Source of the DNA: JAJZQD01 sp021847735
GTDB lineage: Bacteria; Bacillota; Thermincolia; Thermincolales; UBA2595
Direction: 5' to 3'
Length of the DNA: 14,958 bases
Assembly: GCA_027324025.1 (NCBI GenBank)
Contig: DAHVYW010000113.1
Location: 1-14,958 of the forward strand
In this document: one piece after another, positions 1-6,974 of the stretch
How positions within the stretch are numbered: position 1 is the stretch's first letter
Layout of the letters: each line of letters starts with the position of its first letter
Made by a program: the position numbers and the translations under genes
Notes under the pieces: generated by a model
Databases searched by the model: none
What the model saw: only the letters and a program-made list of their open reading frames with translations
Told to the model about the DNA's origin: nothing

Positions 1-86
1 AAGAAGAAATAGAAAAGATTGAGAACGGCAGTTTCTTTGGGAATTTAGGCATTAGTGTTGACGTTGACCCCCTTGGAATGATGTAG
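1..86 (+). CDS. priA: Primosomal protein N' (PriA helicase), C-terminal end only
   Basis: The window opens inside a reading frame whose first full codon is at base 3 and whose TAG stop is at 84-86. The last 27 residues end in ISVDVDPLGMM, matching the typical PriA C-terminus, which closes with a DVDP motif followed by a few hydrophobic residues. PriA is the 3'-5' DNA helicase that reloads the replisome at stalled forks. priA directly before def and fmt is a very common Firmicute order, which supports the call. Only the tail is visible, so the helicase motifs and zinc sites cannot be checked. Confidence 0.8.
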   Translation, partial: EEIEKIENGSFFGNLGISVDVDPLGMM

Positions 87-101
87 GTTTTGGGGGTATG
101 A

Positions 102-146
102 TTATTATTTTACGGTCATGGTTATATAATTTAATAATTATATAAT
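102..146 (+). promoter_or_regulatory. Possible promoter region for def-fmt
   Basis: Two perfect -10-like TATAAT hexamers lie at 125-130 and 141-146 in the AT-rich gap before def. A TG two to three bases before 122 could make an extended -10 element with TTATAT at 122-127. No convincing -35 box sits at the right distance from any of them, so the assignment is weak. A promoter here is plausible because this is the first real gap after priA. Confidence 0.3.
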
Positions 147-165
147 TTGACGGTTATATAAATTT
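122..165. repeat. Three AT-rich direct repeats spaced exactly 16 bases apart
   Basis: TTATATAATTT occurs at 122-132 and again at 138-148, and a one-base variant, TTATATAAATTT, occurs at 154-165. The starts (122, 138, 154) are 16 bases apart. The middle copy also forms the palindrome AATTATATAATT at 136-147. The block lies in the gap between priA and def, just upstream of the def ribosome binding sites. It could hold promoter elements or a protein-binding site. Sequence alone does not say which. Confidence 0.6.
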
Positions 166-228
166 ATCGGGAGGAAAGGCGCCATGAGGTTAAGGCGGCT
201 CCGGCACATTAATCTAAGGAGGAGAGTT

Positions 229-684
229 ATGGCAGTCTATAGTATTGTGGAAATAGGTGACCCGGTGCTCCGGGAAAAGGCCAGGCCTGTTCCCAAAATT
301 ACGCCGAATGTAATAAAATTGCTTGAAAATATGGCTGAGACAATGTATGATGCCGAGGGAGTAGGCCTGGCCGCTCCCCAGGTCGGGGTTTCCAAAAGGG
401 TTGTAGTAGTAGACGCAGGCGACGGGTTAATAGAGCTAATTAATCCCGAGATTATTCTAAAAGAGGGTTTAGATACAGATGCCGAAGGCTGTTTGAGCGT
501 TCCCGGTGTCAGGGGTGAAGTTCAGAGGGCGGCCAGAGTGGTGGTCAAAGCCTTAAACAGGGAAGGCAAAGAGGTCAGACACGAAGGCGAAGGACTACTG
601 GCCAGGGCCTTCCAACACGAGTTGGACCACCTGGAAGGTATACTGTTTGTTGATAAAGCCGAGAATATTACCAAAAATAAGTGA
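229..684 (+). CDS. def: Peptide deformylase
   Basis: This enzyme removes the N-formyl group from the initiator Met of new proteins in the cytoplasm, using a bound metal, usually Fe2+. All three family motifs are present in the 151-residue product: GVGLAAPQ at residues 44-51, EGCLS at 86-90 with metal ligand Cys88, and HELDH at 130-134 with ligands His130 and His134 and catalytic Glu131. The length fits the short deformylase type. The ATG at 229 was chosen because AAGGAGG at 216-222 lies 6 bases upstream and MAVYSIVEIGDPVLR matches the usual N-terminus. An in-frame ATG at 184 with its own GGGAGG would add 15 Arg-rich residues. fmt starts 10 bases after the stop, so the two are surely co-transcribed. 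Confidence 0.96.
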   Translation: MAVYSIVEIGDPVLREKARPVPKITPNVIKLLENMAETMYDAEGVGLAAPQVGVSKRVVVVDAGDGLIELINPEIILKEGLDTDAEGCLSVPGVRGEVQRAARVVVKALNREGKEVRHEGEGLLARAFQHELDHLEGILFVDKAENITKNK

Positions 685-694
685 GGTTATCTAT

Positions 695-1654
695 ATGCGT
701 ATCCTTTTCATGGGGACACCGGATTTTGCGGTACCGGCGCTAAAGGCTCTGCTGGACGCGGGCCATGAAATCCGAGGTGTGGTTACCCAACCCGACCGGC
801 CCAAAGGCAGGGGCCAAAAATTGGCTCCTTCACCGGTAAAGACGGCGGCTGAGGAAGCCGGGCTTCAGGTGTTTCAGCCGGAAAAGATTAAAACCCCGGA
901 GTTTGTCAAAACGTTAAAGGATTTGTCTCCACAATTAATTGTCGTAGTGGCTTTCGGCCAACTACTGTCAGGGGAGATTCTGCGGATTCCGCAGTACGGA
1001 TGCGTTAATGTCCATGCGTCCCTGCTGCCCAAGTATCGTGGGGCCGCCCCAATTCACTGGGCGGTTATCAACGGTGAACACGAGACCGGTGTTGCCATCA
1101 TGCAGATGGATGAGGGACTGGATTCGGGTGATGTAATTTTGAGCGAAAAAATACCGGTTGCCCCTGAAGATAACACGGGTACGGTCCATGATAAACTAGC
1201 CCTATTGGGGGCACAATTACTAGTAAAGGCCGTTGAACTCATTTCTTCGGAGCGGGCAGAGAGAATCCCTCAGAGGCACGACCTGGCCAGTTACGCGCCT
1301 TTACTCACCAATGAAGTCGAAAAGATTGACTGGACCAGAAGTTCCATGGAAATCTTCAACCTCGTCCGGGGGCTCAACCCGTGGCCTGGAGCATATACTT
1401 TACTCGGGGACAGGGTTTTGAAGGTTTGGTCGGTCCATCCCTGTACTATCGACCGGGTTCCTGGGCCTATTCCGGAGCTAACTGGATTTGCACCCGGCGA
1501 AATCCTTGGGCATATACCCGAAGTGGGTTTTGCTGTTTCGACCGGAAACGGTTGTCTGGCAGTATCGGAAGTTCAGCTGCAGGGGAGCAGGAAAATGAGG
1601 GCTGACGATTTTGTGAGGGGGCACAGCCTTAAGAAGGGTTCCCGGTTGGGATAG
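695..1654 (+). CDS. fmt: Methionyl-tRNA formyltransferase
   Basis: This enzyme transfers a formyl group from 10-formyl-tetrahydrofolate to Met-tRNA(fMet), the step that def later reverses on the finished protein. The 319-residue product starts with MRILFMGTPDFAVPAL, the family's Rossmann-like start. It carries the catalytic Asn105, His107 and Asp143 and the folate-site SLLPKYRGAAPI loop. The C-terminal third is the tRNA-binding domain, and the length is normal. The ATG at 695 is preferred because TGAGGT at 682-687, overlapping the def stop, is a suitable ribosome binding site. An in-frame upstream ATG at 647 would add 16 residues overlapping def and has no family support. Confidence 0.97.
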   Translation: MRILFMGTPDFAVPALKALLDAGHEIRGVVTQPDRPKGRGQKLAPSPVKTAAEEAGLQVFQPEKIKTPEFVKTLKDLSPQLIVVVAFGQLLSGEILRIPQYGCVNVHASLLPKYRGAAPIHWAVINGEHETGVAIMQMDEGLDSGDVILSEKIPVAPEDNTGTVHDKLALLGAQLLVKAVELISSERAERIPQRHDLASYAPLLTNEVEKIDWTRSSMEIFNLVRGLNPWPGAYTLLGDRVLKVWSVHPCTIDRVPGPIPELTGFAPGEILGHIPEVGFAVSTGNGCLAVSEVQLQGSRKMRADDFVRGHSLKKGSRLG

Positions 1655-1732
1655 AGCTTTCCCGGGTTTGCAGCAGTTAACGAAAAGCCAACAGGTAATT
1701 GGACTATGCATCAGAAGTGGAAGTGACCGTAG

Positions 1733-2494
1733 TTGTCATCCCTGACACCTCAAAAGCGTGTTTTTGTGGCCTTAATGGCAGGTAGCCTGGGTGCTTTGGC
1801 TGCCGTTCTAGCCGCTGTTTGGTACCTTTCCGAACACCGGATATATACTTACCAGAGGACTATTCTGGTGCTTGGCGCTATGCTGGCCCTGGCTGTATTT
1901 TTTCTGGCCGCGGTAGGTGTCGGCGGCCTTGTGTTGGTGTTGTGGAAGGGGAAGATGTTCTCCTTTGTAAACAACGTGGTCAATGTGGCCATAAACCTTC
2001 TGTTCCCCGTAACCTTACAGGTGGGCAAATTACTTGGCATAAGTGAAGACAAGATTAAGAGTTCGTTTATTGAAGTTAACAACCAACTGGTGTTGTTGAG
2101 AAAAATCCGGGTCCGTCCCGATGAGATATTGGTCCTTGCTCCACACTGCCTTCAGTTTAACGGGTGTCCCCATAAAATAACGAGGGACCTTCGCAACTGC
2201 AGACAATGCGGGCAATGCCAGGTGTCGGATTTCATTCGGCTTAAAGGCGAGCTTAAAGTAAATGTGGCAGTAGTAACAGGGGGCACCCTTGCCAGGAAGC
2301 GCATCAGAGAATACAACCCCAAAGCCATCATCGCCATTGCCTGCGAAAGAGACCTGACCAGCGGCATTCTGGATAGCTACCCGATACCTGTACTTGGCGT
2401 CCTTAACGACCGGCCCAACGGGCCGTGTCAGGACACGGAAGTGCGGTTGGACAAAGTGCAATCGGCAGTTGAGAGATTTATTGACAGGGGGTAA
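1733..2494 (+). CDS. DUF116 membrane protein with Cys-rich domain
   Basis: This belongs to the DUF116 family, whose function is unknown. The 253-residue product has two membrane segments, at about residues 10-32 and 43-71. Basic residues at the N-terminus and just after segment 2 suggest that both ends are cytoplasmic. The soluble domain holds seven Cys: 139, 145, 156, 159, 162, 204 and 232. C156-x2-C-x2-C162 is the densest group and looks like a metal or iron-sulfur site, but this is inferred. The start is TTG 1733 with only a weak upstream GGAAGTGA, so the N-terminus is uncertain; an ATG at 1775 is an alternative but would cut into segment 1. The zinc peptidase gene follows after 6 bases, and DUF116 genes commonly sit in this def-fmt neighbourhood in clostridia. 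Confidence 0.85.
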   Translation: MSSLTPQKRVFVALMAGSLGALAAVLAAVWYLSEHRIYTYQRTILVLGAMLALAVFFLAAVGVGGLVLVLWKGKMFSFVNNVVNVAINLLFPVTLQVGKLLGISEDKIKSSFIEVNNQLVLLRKIRVRPDEILVLAPHCLQFNGCPHKITRDLRNCRQCGQCQVSDFIRLKGELKVNVAVVTGGTLARKRIREYNPKAIIAIACERDLTSGILDSYPIPVLGVLNDRPNGPCQDTEVRLDKVQSAVERFIDRG

Positions 2495-2500
2495 CAGTTT

Positions 2501-3220
2501 ATGATTGGTTTTGCGTTTTTTTTCCCCGGATTCTATCCTGATGCGACATTTCTTATTCTAATTCCCGGCCTGATTTTGGCTATGTATGCCCAGTTTAAAG
2601 TGCAAAGTACTTTTTCCAGGTATGTAAAGGTGCGGGCAGACTCCGGCCTGACCGGGGCGGAAGTTGCCAAGCGGCTCCTGGATGATGCAGGCATTTATGA
2701 CGTCAGTGTCGAACAGACAGAGGGGCGGCTATCGGATCATTTCGACCCCAAAAAGAAGGCTCTCAGGCTCAGCTCGGATGTATATAACGGGGCGTCCCTG
2801 GCTTCCCTGGGTGTGGCGGCCCATGAAACCGGGCATGCCATGCAGCATAAAGGCGGTTACCTGCCCCTGAACATCAGGTCGGCTTTTGTGCCGGTAGCCC
2901 AGTTTGGGTCTACCCTGGCCTTTCCTCTTTTCCTGATCGGTTTTATTTTCAGCAGCGGGTGGCTGCTTTGGGCAGGAATATACCTGTTCTCAGCGGTGGT
3001 TGTGTTCCAATTGGTTACGCTGCCTGTGGAGTTTAATGCCAGCAGCCGCGCCCTGGCCAGCCTGCAGTCGGGGGGATATATTTCTCAAGAGGAGGCCGGC
3101 GGGGCCAAAAAGGTTTTGGATGCTGCCGCTTTGACTTATGTGGCCGCCGCCCTAATGGGCATTTTACAGCTCCTGCGGCTGCTTATTTTGGCCGGGGCGT
3201 TCGGGAGAAGGGACGATTAA
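2501..3220 (+). CDS. Membrane zinc metallopeptidase, YugP family
   Basis: The 239-residue product matches the neutral zinc metallopeptidase family typified by Bacillus YugP (Zn_peptidase_2). It has an N-terminal membrane segment at about residues 14-31 and a soluble part. The zinc motif H108-E-T-G-H112 follows, preceded by GVAAHETGHA. Further hydrophobic segments lie at about 127-150, 152-174 and 205-232. Glu177 in PVEFNASSRA is a likely third metal ligand, as this motif is conserved in the family. The substrate is unknown; a role in membrane-protein processing or quality control is inferred. ATG 2501 follows GGGGG and lies 6 bases after the DUF116 stop, while rsmB starts 1 base after this stop, so the three genes are translationally linked. 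Confidence 0.92.
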   Translation: MIGFAFFFPGFYPDATFLILIPGLILAMYAQFKVQSTFSRYVKVRADSGLTGAEVAKRLLDDAGIYDVSVEQTEGRLSDHFDPKKKALRLSSDVYNGASLASLGVAAHETGHAMQHKGGYLPLNIRSAFVPVAQFGSTLAFPLFLIGFIFSSGWLLWAGIYLFSAVVVFQLVTLPVEFNASSRALASLQSGGYISQEEAGGAKKVLDAAALTYVAAALMGILQLLRLLILAGAFGRRDD

Positions 3221-3221
3221 A

Positions 3222-4586
3222 TTGAAGACTAAGTCTGCCCGGAATATGGCGCTGGAAGTTCTGTATGCTGTCGAACATGAAGGGGCTTTTTCCAATATCG
3301 CCCTAAACAGGGTATTAGAGAAATACCAGCCTGAAAAAATCGACCGCGGGTTTATCACAGAGCTTGCTTACGGCACCCTAAGGACTTTAAATACCCTGGA
3401 CTGGGTTTTGGGAAAGTTCCTTAAAAAGCCTGTTTCCGGGTTGCCCTCCTGGATAAGTAATATTTTAAGGATGGGTGTTTACCAGCTTTTATATATGGAG
3501 AAGGTTCCTGATTCGGCGGCTTGCAACGAATCTGTGAACCTGGCGCGGAACTATGGCCACGCCGGGACAGTCAAACTGGTTAACGGGGTATTGAGAAATG
3601 TGGCGAGAAACCGGGAACAACTCAATTTTCCTGATATAGCCACCGACCCGGTGAGCGGCATTGCGATCAGGTTTTCCCACCCGGAATGGCTTGTGAGTAA
3701 GTGGATAGCGGAATTCGGAGTTGAAGGGACTGTGGAACTTTGCCGGGCCAATAACGAAATCCCGCCAAACGCAGTGAGGACCAATACCCTGAAAACTGCG
3801 AGGGATGAATTAAAACAGGTTTTGGCCGGGGAAGGAGTCGGGGCTGAAGAAGGGAGATTTGCCCCGGAAACCCTGATTATAGGAGGGTTTAAGTCAGTGG
3901 GAAGCCTTGCAGCCCACCGGAATGGACTGTTCATGGTCCAGGACGAAAGCTCAACCCTGGTGGGCCATGCCGTCAGTCCGGAGCCCGGAAGTTTTGTCAT
4001 TGACGCGTGCAGCGCCCCGGGCGGTAAATCCACCCACTTGGCCCAGTTGATGAAAAACAAGGGCCGAATTATCAGCGGGGATGTCCACCTCCACAAAATG
4101 AACCTTATTAAAGAGAATGCCGCCAGGCTTGGCGTGGAAATCATTGAGCCGGTAGTAATTGATGCCACGGAACTGGATAGCCTTTATGCCGGGCAAGCTG
4201 ATTATATCCTTGTTGATGCACCCTGTTCGGGTCTGGGGGTTCTCAGGCGCAGGCCGGAGATAAGGTGGAGAAAACAGCCCGGTGAAATAAGTGAATTACA
4301 TGACCTGCAGGTAAAAATCCTTGTTAGTGCGGCTAGCTGCCTGAGGCCGGGTGGAACCCTTGTTTACAGCACATGCACTTTAACCCCCGAGGAAAATCTT
4401 GATGTGATTGAGGAGTTTTTAAATAAAAACACCGGGTTTGAGCTTGAAAGTCTTTCGACGTATCTGCCCGCTGGCCTTTCGGGAATGCCGGGAACCGAAA
4501 CCCTAAGCAAGGGGTATTTGCAGTTCCTGCCGCATATTCACGGCACAGATGGGTTTTTCATAGCCCGGATGAGAAAAAGAAGCTAG
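3222..4586 (+). CDS. rsmB: 16S rRNA (cytosine-967-C5)-methyltransferase
   Basis: The 454-residue protein has an N-terminal NusB-like RNA-binding domain (about residues 1-140) and a C-terminal SAM-dependent methyltransferase domain of the RsmB/Sun/NOL1 type. The SAM loop DACSAPGGKS is at 261-270. Motif IV is VDAPCSG at 331-337 with product-release Cys335, and motif VI is STCT with catalytic Cys385. RsmB methylates C967 (E. coli numbering) of 16S rRNA. The start is TTG 3222, with GAGAAGGGA at 3204-3212 as ribosome binding site inside the previous gene. That gene ends 1 base earlier, and the protein length is normal for the family. Confidence 0.96.
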   Translation: MKTKSARNMALEVLYAVEHEGAFSNIALNRVLEKYQPEKIDRGFITELAYGTLRTLNTLDWVLGKFLKKPVSGLPSWISNILRMGVYQLLYMEKVPDSAACNESVNLARNYGHAGTVKLVNGVLRNVARNREQLNFPDIATDPVSGIAIRFSHPEWLVSKWIAEFGVEGTVELCRANNEIPPNAVRTNTLKTARDELKQVLAGEGVGAEEGRFAPETLIIGGFKSVGSLAAHRNGLFMVQDESSTLVGHAVSPEPGSFVIDACSAPGGKSTHLAQLMKNKGRIISGDVHLHKMNLIKENAARLGVEIIEPVVIDATELDSLYAGQADYILVDAPCSGLGVLRRRPEIRWRKQPGEISELHDLQVKILVSAASCLRPGGTLVYSTCTLTPEENLDVIEEFLNKNTGFELESLSTYLPAGLSGMPGTETLSKGYLQFLPHIHGTDGFFIARMRKRS

Positions 4587-4619
4587 TTTAGATGGAAAGT
4601 GATTGCCGGTGATTAACCT

Positions 4620-5672
4620 ATGCAAACAGTTAACCTGATGGACTTAAATATCGAGGAAACCAAACAACTGGTCACAGGCTTTGGTGAGCCGGTATACAGG
4701 GCCAGGCAAATATACGGTTGGGTTCATCAAAAAGGTATCTCCCAATTTTCGGAAATGACTGATTTGCCCCTTAGCTTGCGGGAAAAACTCCAAAACGTCT
4801 GTATCACCGGGGGACTTGAGGTCATCACCAAAAAGGCCGCCCGGGACGGCACGACCAAATACCTTTTTGGCCTACATGATGGGAATGCCGTCGAAAGTGT
4901 GTTTCTCCCCCACGAATACGGCAGCGGTGTTTGTGTTTCGAGCCAGGTAGGCTGCCGGATGGGGTGCCGTTTTTGTGCTTCCACCATCGGTGGTGTTATC
5001 CGCAGCCTGTCTGCGGGGGAGATATATGCGCAGGTTACGGGAATCCAGGCAGATGTTGGTTCTAGGGTTAGCAGTATAGTCGTGATGGGTTCGGGAGAAC
5101 CCATGGATAACCTAACGGAAGTCCTCAAATTTATTAGAATGGTTTCATCTCCCGACGGCCTGAACATCGGGGCAAGGCATATAACGGTTTCGACGTGCGG
5201 GGTAGTACCGGGAATTTTACAGTTGGCCGGGGAAAAAATGCAGATTACCTTATCGGTCTCTTTGCATGCCTCCAATGACGAAATCAGAGACAAATTGATG
5301 CCTGTCAACAGGAAATACCCTATTGGGGTATTGATGGAAGTTTGCAGGGAATATGTGTTAATAACCAACCGGAGGATTACCTTCGAATACTCCCTGATTA
5401 ATGATTTTAACGACCTGCCGGAACACGCGGCGGAACTTGGCAGGTTGCTCAAAGGATTGCTTTGTCATGTTAACCTGATTCCGTTAAACCCGGTTGAGGA
5501 AAGGGATTACCGGCGCTCAGAGCCGAAAAGGGTGCAGGCTTTTAAAGATACCCTGGAAAAGACAGGGGTTAGGGTTACTGTCCGCAAGGAAATGGGCATC
5601 GATATTGACGCGGCTTGCGGGCAATTGCGCCGCCGGGCAGCGCGGGGGCATACCATGCCAGGACGGAGGTAG
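4620..5672 (+). CDS. rlmN: Dual-specificity 23S rRNA/tRNA adenine-C2 methyltransferase
   Basis: This radical-SAM enzyme makes m2A2503 in 23S rRNA and m2A37 in some tRNAs. The 350-residue product holds the cluster-binding motif C112-x3-C116-x2-C119 and the SAM-binding GSGEPMDN at 158-165. Cys333 in AACGQL is the methyl-carrying Cys of the ping-pong mechanism. The N-terminal helical domain (about 1-90) is complete. ATG 4620 is preceded by GGTGA at 4608-4612, complementary to the 16S tail, at good spacing. The gene lies between rsmB and the FHA genes, the conserved Firmicute position just upstream of the phosphatase/kinase block. Confidence 0.97.
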   Translation: MQTVNLMDLNIEETKQLVTGFGEPVYRARQIYGWVHQKGISQFSEMTDLPLSLREKLQNVCITGGLEVITKKAARDGTTKYLFGLHDGNAVESVFLPHEYGSGVCVSSQVGCRMGCRFCASTIGGVIRSLSAGEIYAQVTGIQADVGSRVSSIVVMGSGEPMDNLTEVLKFIRMVSSPDGLNIGARHITVSTCGVVPGILQLAGEKMQITLSVSLHASNDEIRDKLMPVNRKYPIGVLMEVCREYVLITNRRITFEYSLINDFNDLPEHAAELGRLLKGLLCHVNLIPLNPVEERDYRRSEPKRVQAFKDTLEKTGVRVTVRKEMGIDIDAACGQLRRRAARGHTMPGRR

Positions 5673-5679
5673 TTTGGAA

Positions 5680-6504
5680 ATGGGGTTTTTCACCAAACTT
5701 GAAAAACTGTCGGAAAAATATATTGAAGGTTTTTTTAAAACGAAATTTGCCGCCCATATTCAGCCTGCGGAAATTGCTAAATTACTTATCAGAGAAATGC
5801 GGGACAATAAAAATGTGAGTGTTTCCAAGGTCTATGTCCCCAATGAATACACGGTGTTTTTAGGCAGCGAGGACTGGCAGATTATCGATTCCGTCCACAA
5901 GTCCCTCTCCGAAGAACTCCAGGAATTCCTTATACAAAAGGCAGCTGATAAAGGTTACGAAATAATTGGCGAGGTGAAGGTTGCTTTTGAACGTGGCGAA
6001 GACCTGCCTCTTGGCACAGTTTTTGTGAAGGCTGTTTTTTCCGGGGAACCGCCCCAAACGGAAGAACTGAAGGAAACAGAAGACTCGAAGGAGACTGAGG
6101 AAGCAAAGCCTATCGAATGTACCATGGTTGTAGAAAGAGGACGTTTCTACAACAAGGTGAAGGAGGGCCAGCCCCAGGATACCCTGACCAGGTTAACGGC
6201 GGCGGGCCACAGTCCGAAAGCCTTATTAATGCAGAGGGTTAGCGCCGGTAACAGTGTGAAATTCCCGCTGGGTACACGGGGGGTAATTATCGGCCGGAGA
6301 CGTACAAACGATATCCGACTTGAAGACACCAATGTTTCGAGAGTGCACGCTTCAATTGATTATACGGAAGGGAATTATTTCATAACTGATCTCGGTAGTA
6401 CCAACGGAACCTTTGTCAATGGAATCAGGATAAGCAAAAAACGGCTGGTGGAAGGCGACCAGGTGAGAGTAGGTACAACCATCCTGGAATTCAAGGTGGT
6501 GTAA
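5680..6504 (+). CDS. fhaA: FhaA-like protein: DUF3662 domain plus C-terminal FHA domain
   Basis: The 274-residue cytoplasmic protein has an N-terminal DUF3662/FhaA_N domain (about residues 1-120, starting MGFFTKLEKLSEKYIEG). A Glu/Thr-rich linker covers about 122-145 and a phospho-Thr-binding FHA domain about 185-274. FHA landmarks are G205-R206, S220-R221-x-H223 and T241-N242-G243. In mycobacteria FhaA binds phosphorylated cell-wall proteins such as MviN; a similar adaptor role is inferred here. It is much shorter than the mycobacterial protein because the linker is short. The ATG at 5680 follows GGAGGT (5665-5670) by 9 bases. The longer frame from 5494 overlaps rlmN and lacks domain support. 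The membrane FHA gene begins 5 bases downstream. Confidence 0.92.
   Translation: MGFFTKLEKLSEKYIEGFFKTKFAAHIQPAEIAKLLIREMRDNKNVSVSKVYVPNEYTVFLGSEDWQIIDSVHKSLSEELQEFLIQKAADKGYEIIGEVKVAFERGEDLPLGTVFVKAVFSGEPPQTEELKETEDSKETEEAKPIECTMVVERGRFYNKVKEGQPQDTLTRLTAAGHSPKALLMQRVSAGNSVKFPLGTRGVIIGRRRTNDIRLEDTNVSRVHASIDYTEGNYFITDLGSTNGTFVNGIRISKKRLVEGDQVRVGTTILEFKVV
6127..6153. repeat. 10-base perfect inverted repeat inside fhaA
   Basis: GTTGTAGAAA at 6127-6136 pairs perfectly with TTTCTACAAC at 6144-6153 across a 7-base loop. It lies in the coding sequence at the boundary between the acidic linker and the region before the FHA domain. No T-run follows, so it is not a standard terminator. It may have no function. 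Confidence 0.5.
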
Positions 6505-6509
6505 AGACT

Positions 6510-6974
6510 ATGCGGGTACTTCTGCTGGTCCTTAAATTTGGTCTTTTAGCAATCATATATCTTTTTATCATCCGGGTATTCTACTTTATTCTGACGGACC
6601 TGCGCCGGGTCCCTTCCAGGGCGGTCGGCCGCCCAGACGGCCGACCGGCAGTCGGAGCTGGAGCGGAACTGGTAGTCATAGAAAGCAACGACCCTTCGGT
6701 CCGGCAGGGTGAAGTAATCCATCTGACCGGGAAAACCCGCATTGGCAGGGGTGGCAGTAATAATGTCATCGTAACTGACAACTTTGTTTCCCACGACCAC
6801 GCACAAATTATTTTTAGGCAGGAAAACTTTTATTTGGAGGATTTGGACAGTGTTAATGGAACTTATATTAATGGTGTTCGGGTTAATGAGGCCATGCCCC
6901 TTGCCCACGGGGATACAATAAGAATTGCCGGAGTAACCTTCAAGTTTGTGAGGTGGAATTATGAAGTGGAGTAA
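6510..6974 (+). CDS. fhaB: Membrane-anchored FHA domain protein (FhaB-like)
   Basis: The 154-residue product has one N-terminal membrane helix (about residues 4-28), a short Arg/Gly/Pro-rich linker (about 32-52) and a cytoplasmic FHA domain (about 53-150). FHA landmarks are G79-R80, S94-H95-D96-H97 and N116-G117. The Ser and last His of the S-x-x-H motif are kept, so phospho-Thr binding is likely, although Arg is replaced by His95 and the usual T-N-G is V-N-G. In actinobacteria FhaB has this same layout and position and acts in cell division/wall synthesis; the same role is inferred here. It starts 5 bases after fhaA, and its last 14 bases overlap the phosphatase gene, indicating translational coupling. 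Confidence 0.88.
   Translation: MRVLLLVLKFGLLAIIYLFIIRVFYFILTDLRRVPSRAVGRPDGRPAVGAGAELVVIESNDPSVRQGEVIHLTGKTRIGRGGSNNVIVTDNFVSHDHAQIIFRQENFYLEDLDSVNGTYINGVRVNEAMPLAHGDTIRIAGVTFKFVRWNYEVE
6622..6647. repeat. GC-rich 10-base inverted repeat inside the FHA membrane protein gene
   Basis: CGGTCGGCCG at 6622-6631 pairs perfectly with CGGCCGACCG at 6638-6647 across a 6-base loop. It encodes part of the Arg/Gly/Pro linker between the membrane helix and the FHA domain. It is more GC-rich than its surroundings and would form a strong hairpin in the mRNA. No T-run follows. Confidence 0.55.

Noticed and set aside
58..86. TTGACG at 58-63 as a -35 box for def
   Set aside because: It lies in the priA coding end and the hexamer 17 bases on (ATGTAG) is a poor -10 element.
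1655..1732. Possible promoter or leader in the fmt-DUF116 gap
   Set aside because: The 78 bases show no convincing -35/-10 pair or hairpin; a six-codon open frame from ATG 1706 is too short to call.
2030..2461. - strand open frame opposite the DUF116 gene (143 codons)
   Set aside because: Its sequence has no recognisable family and DUF116 on the + strand is convincing.
3551..4168. Long - strand open frame opposite rsmB (205 codons)
   Set aside because: It is a shadow of the rsmB coding frame and has no family features.
4727..5452. Long open frame on the - strand opposite rlmN (241 codons)
   Set aside because: It lies wholly within rlmN, has no recognisable motif, and rlmN is certain from its radical-SAM motifs.
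5494..5679. N-terminal extension of fhaA overlapping rlmN
   Set aside because: The added 62 residues are out of frame with rlmN and unlike the DUF3662 N-terminus; a good ribosome binding site serves ATG 5680.
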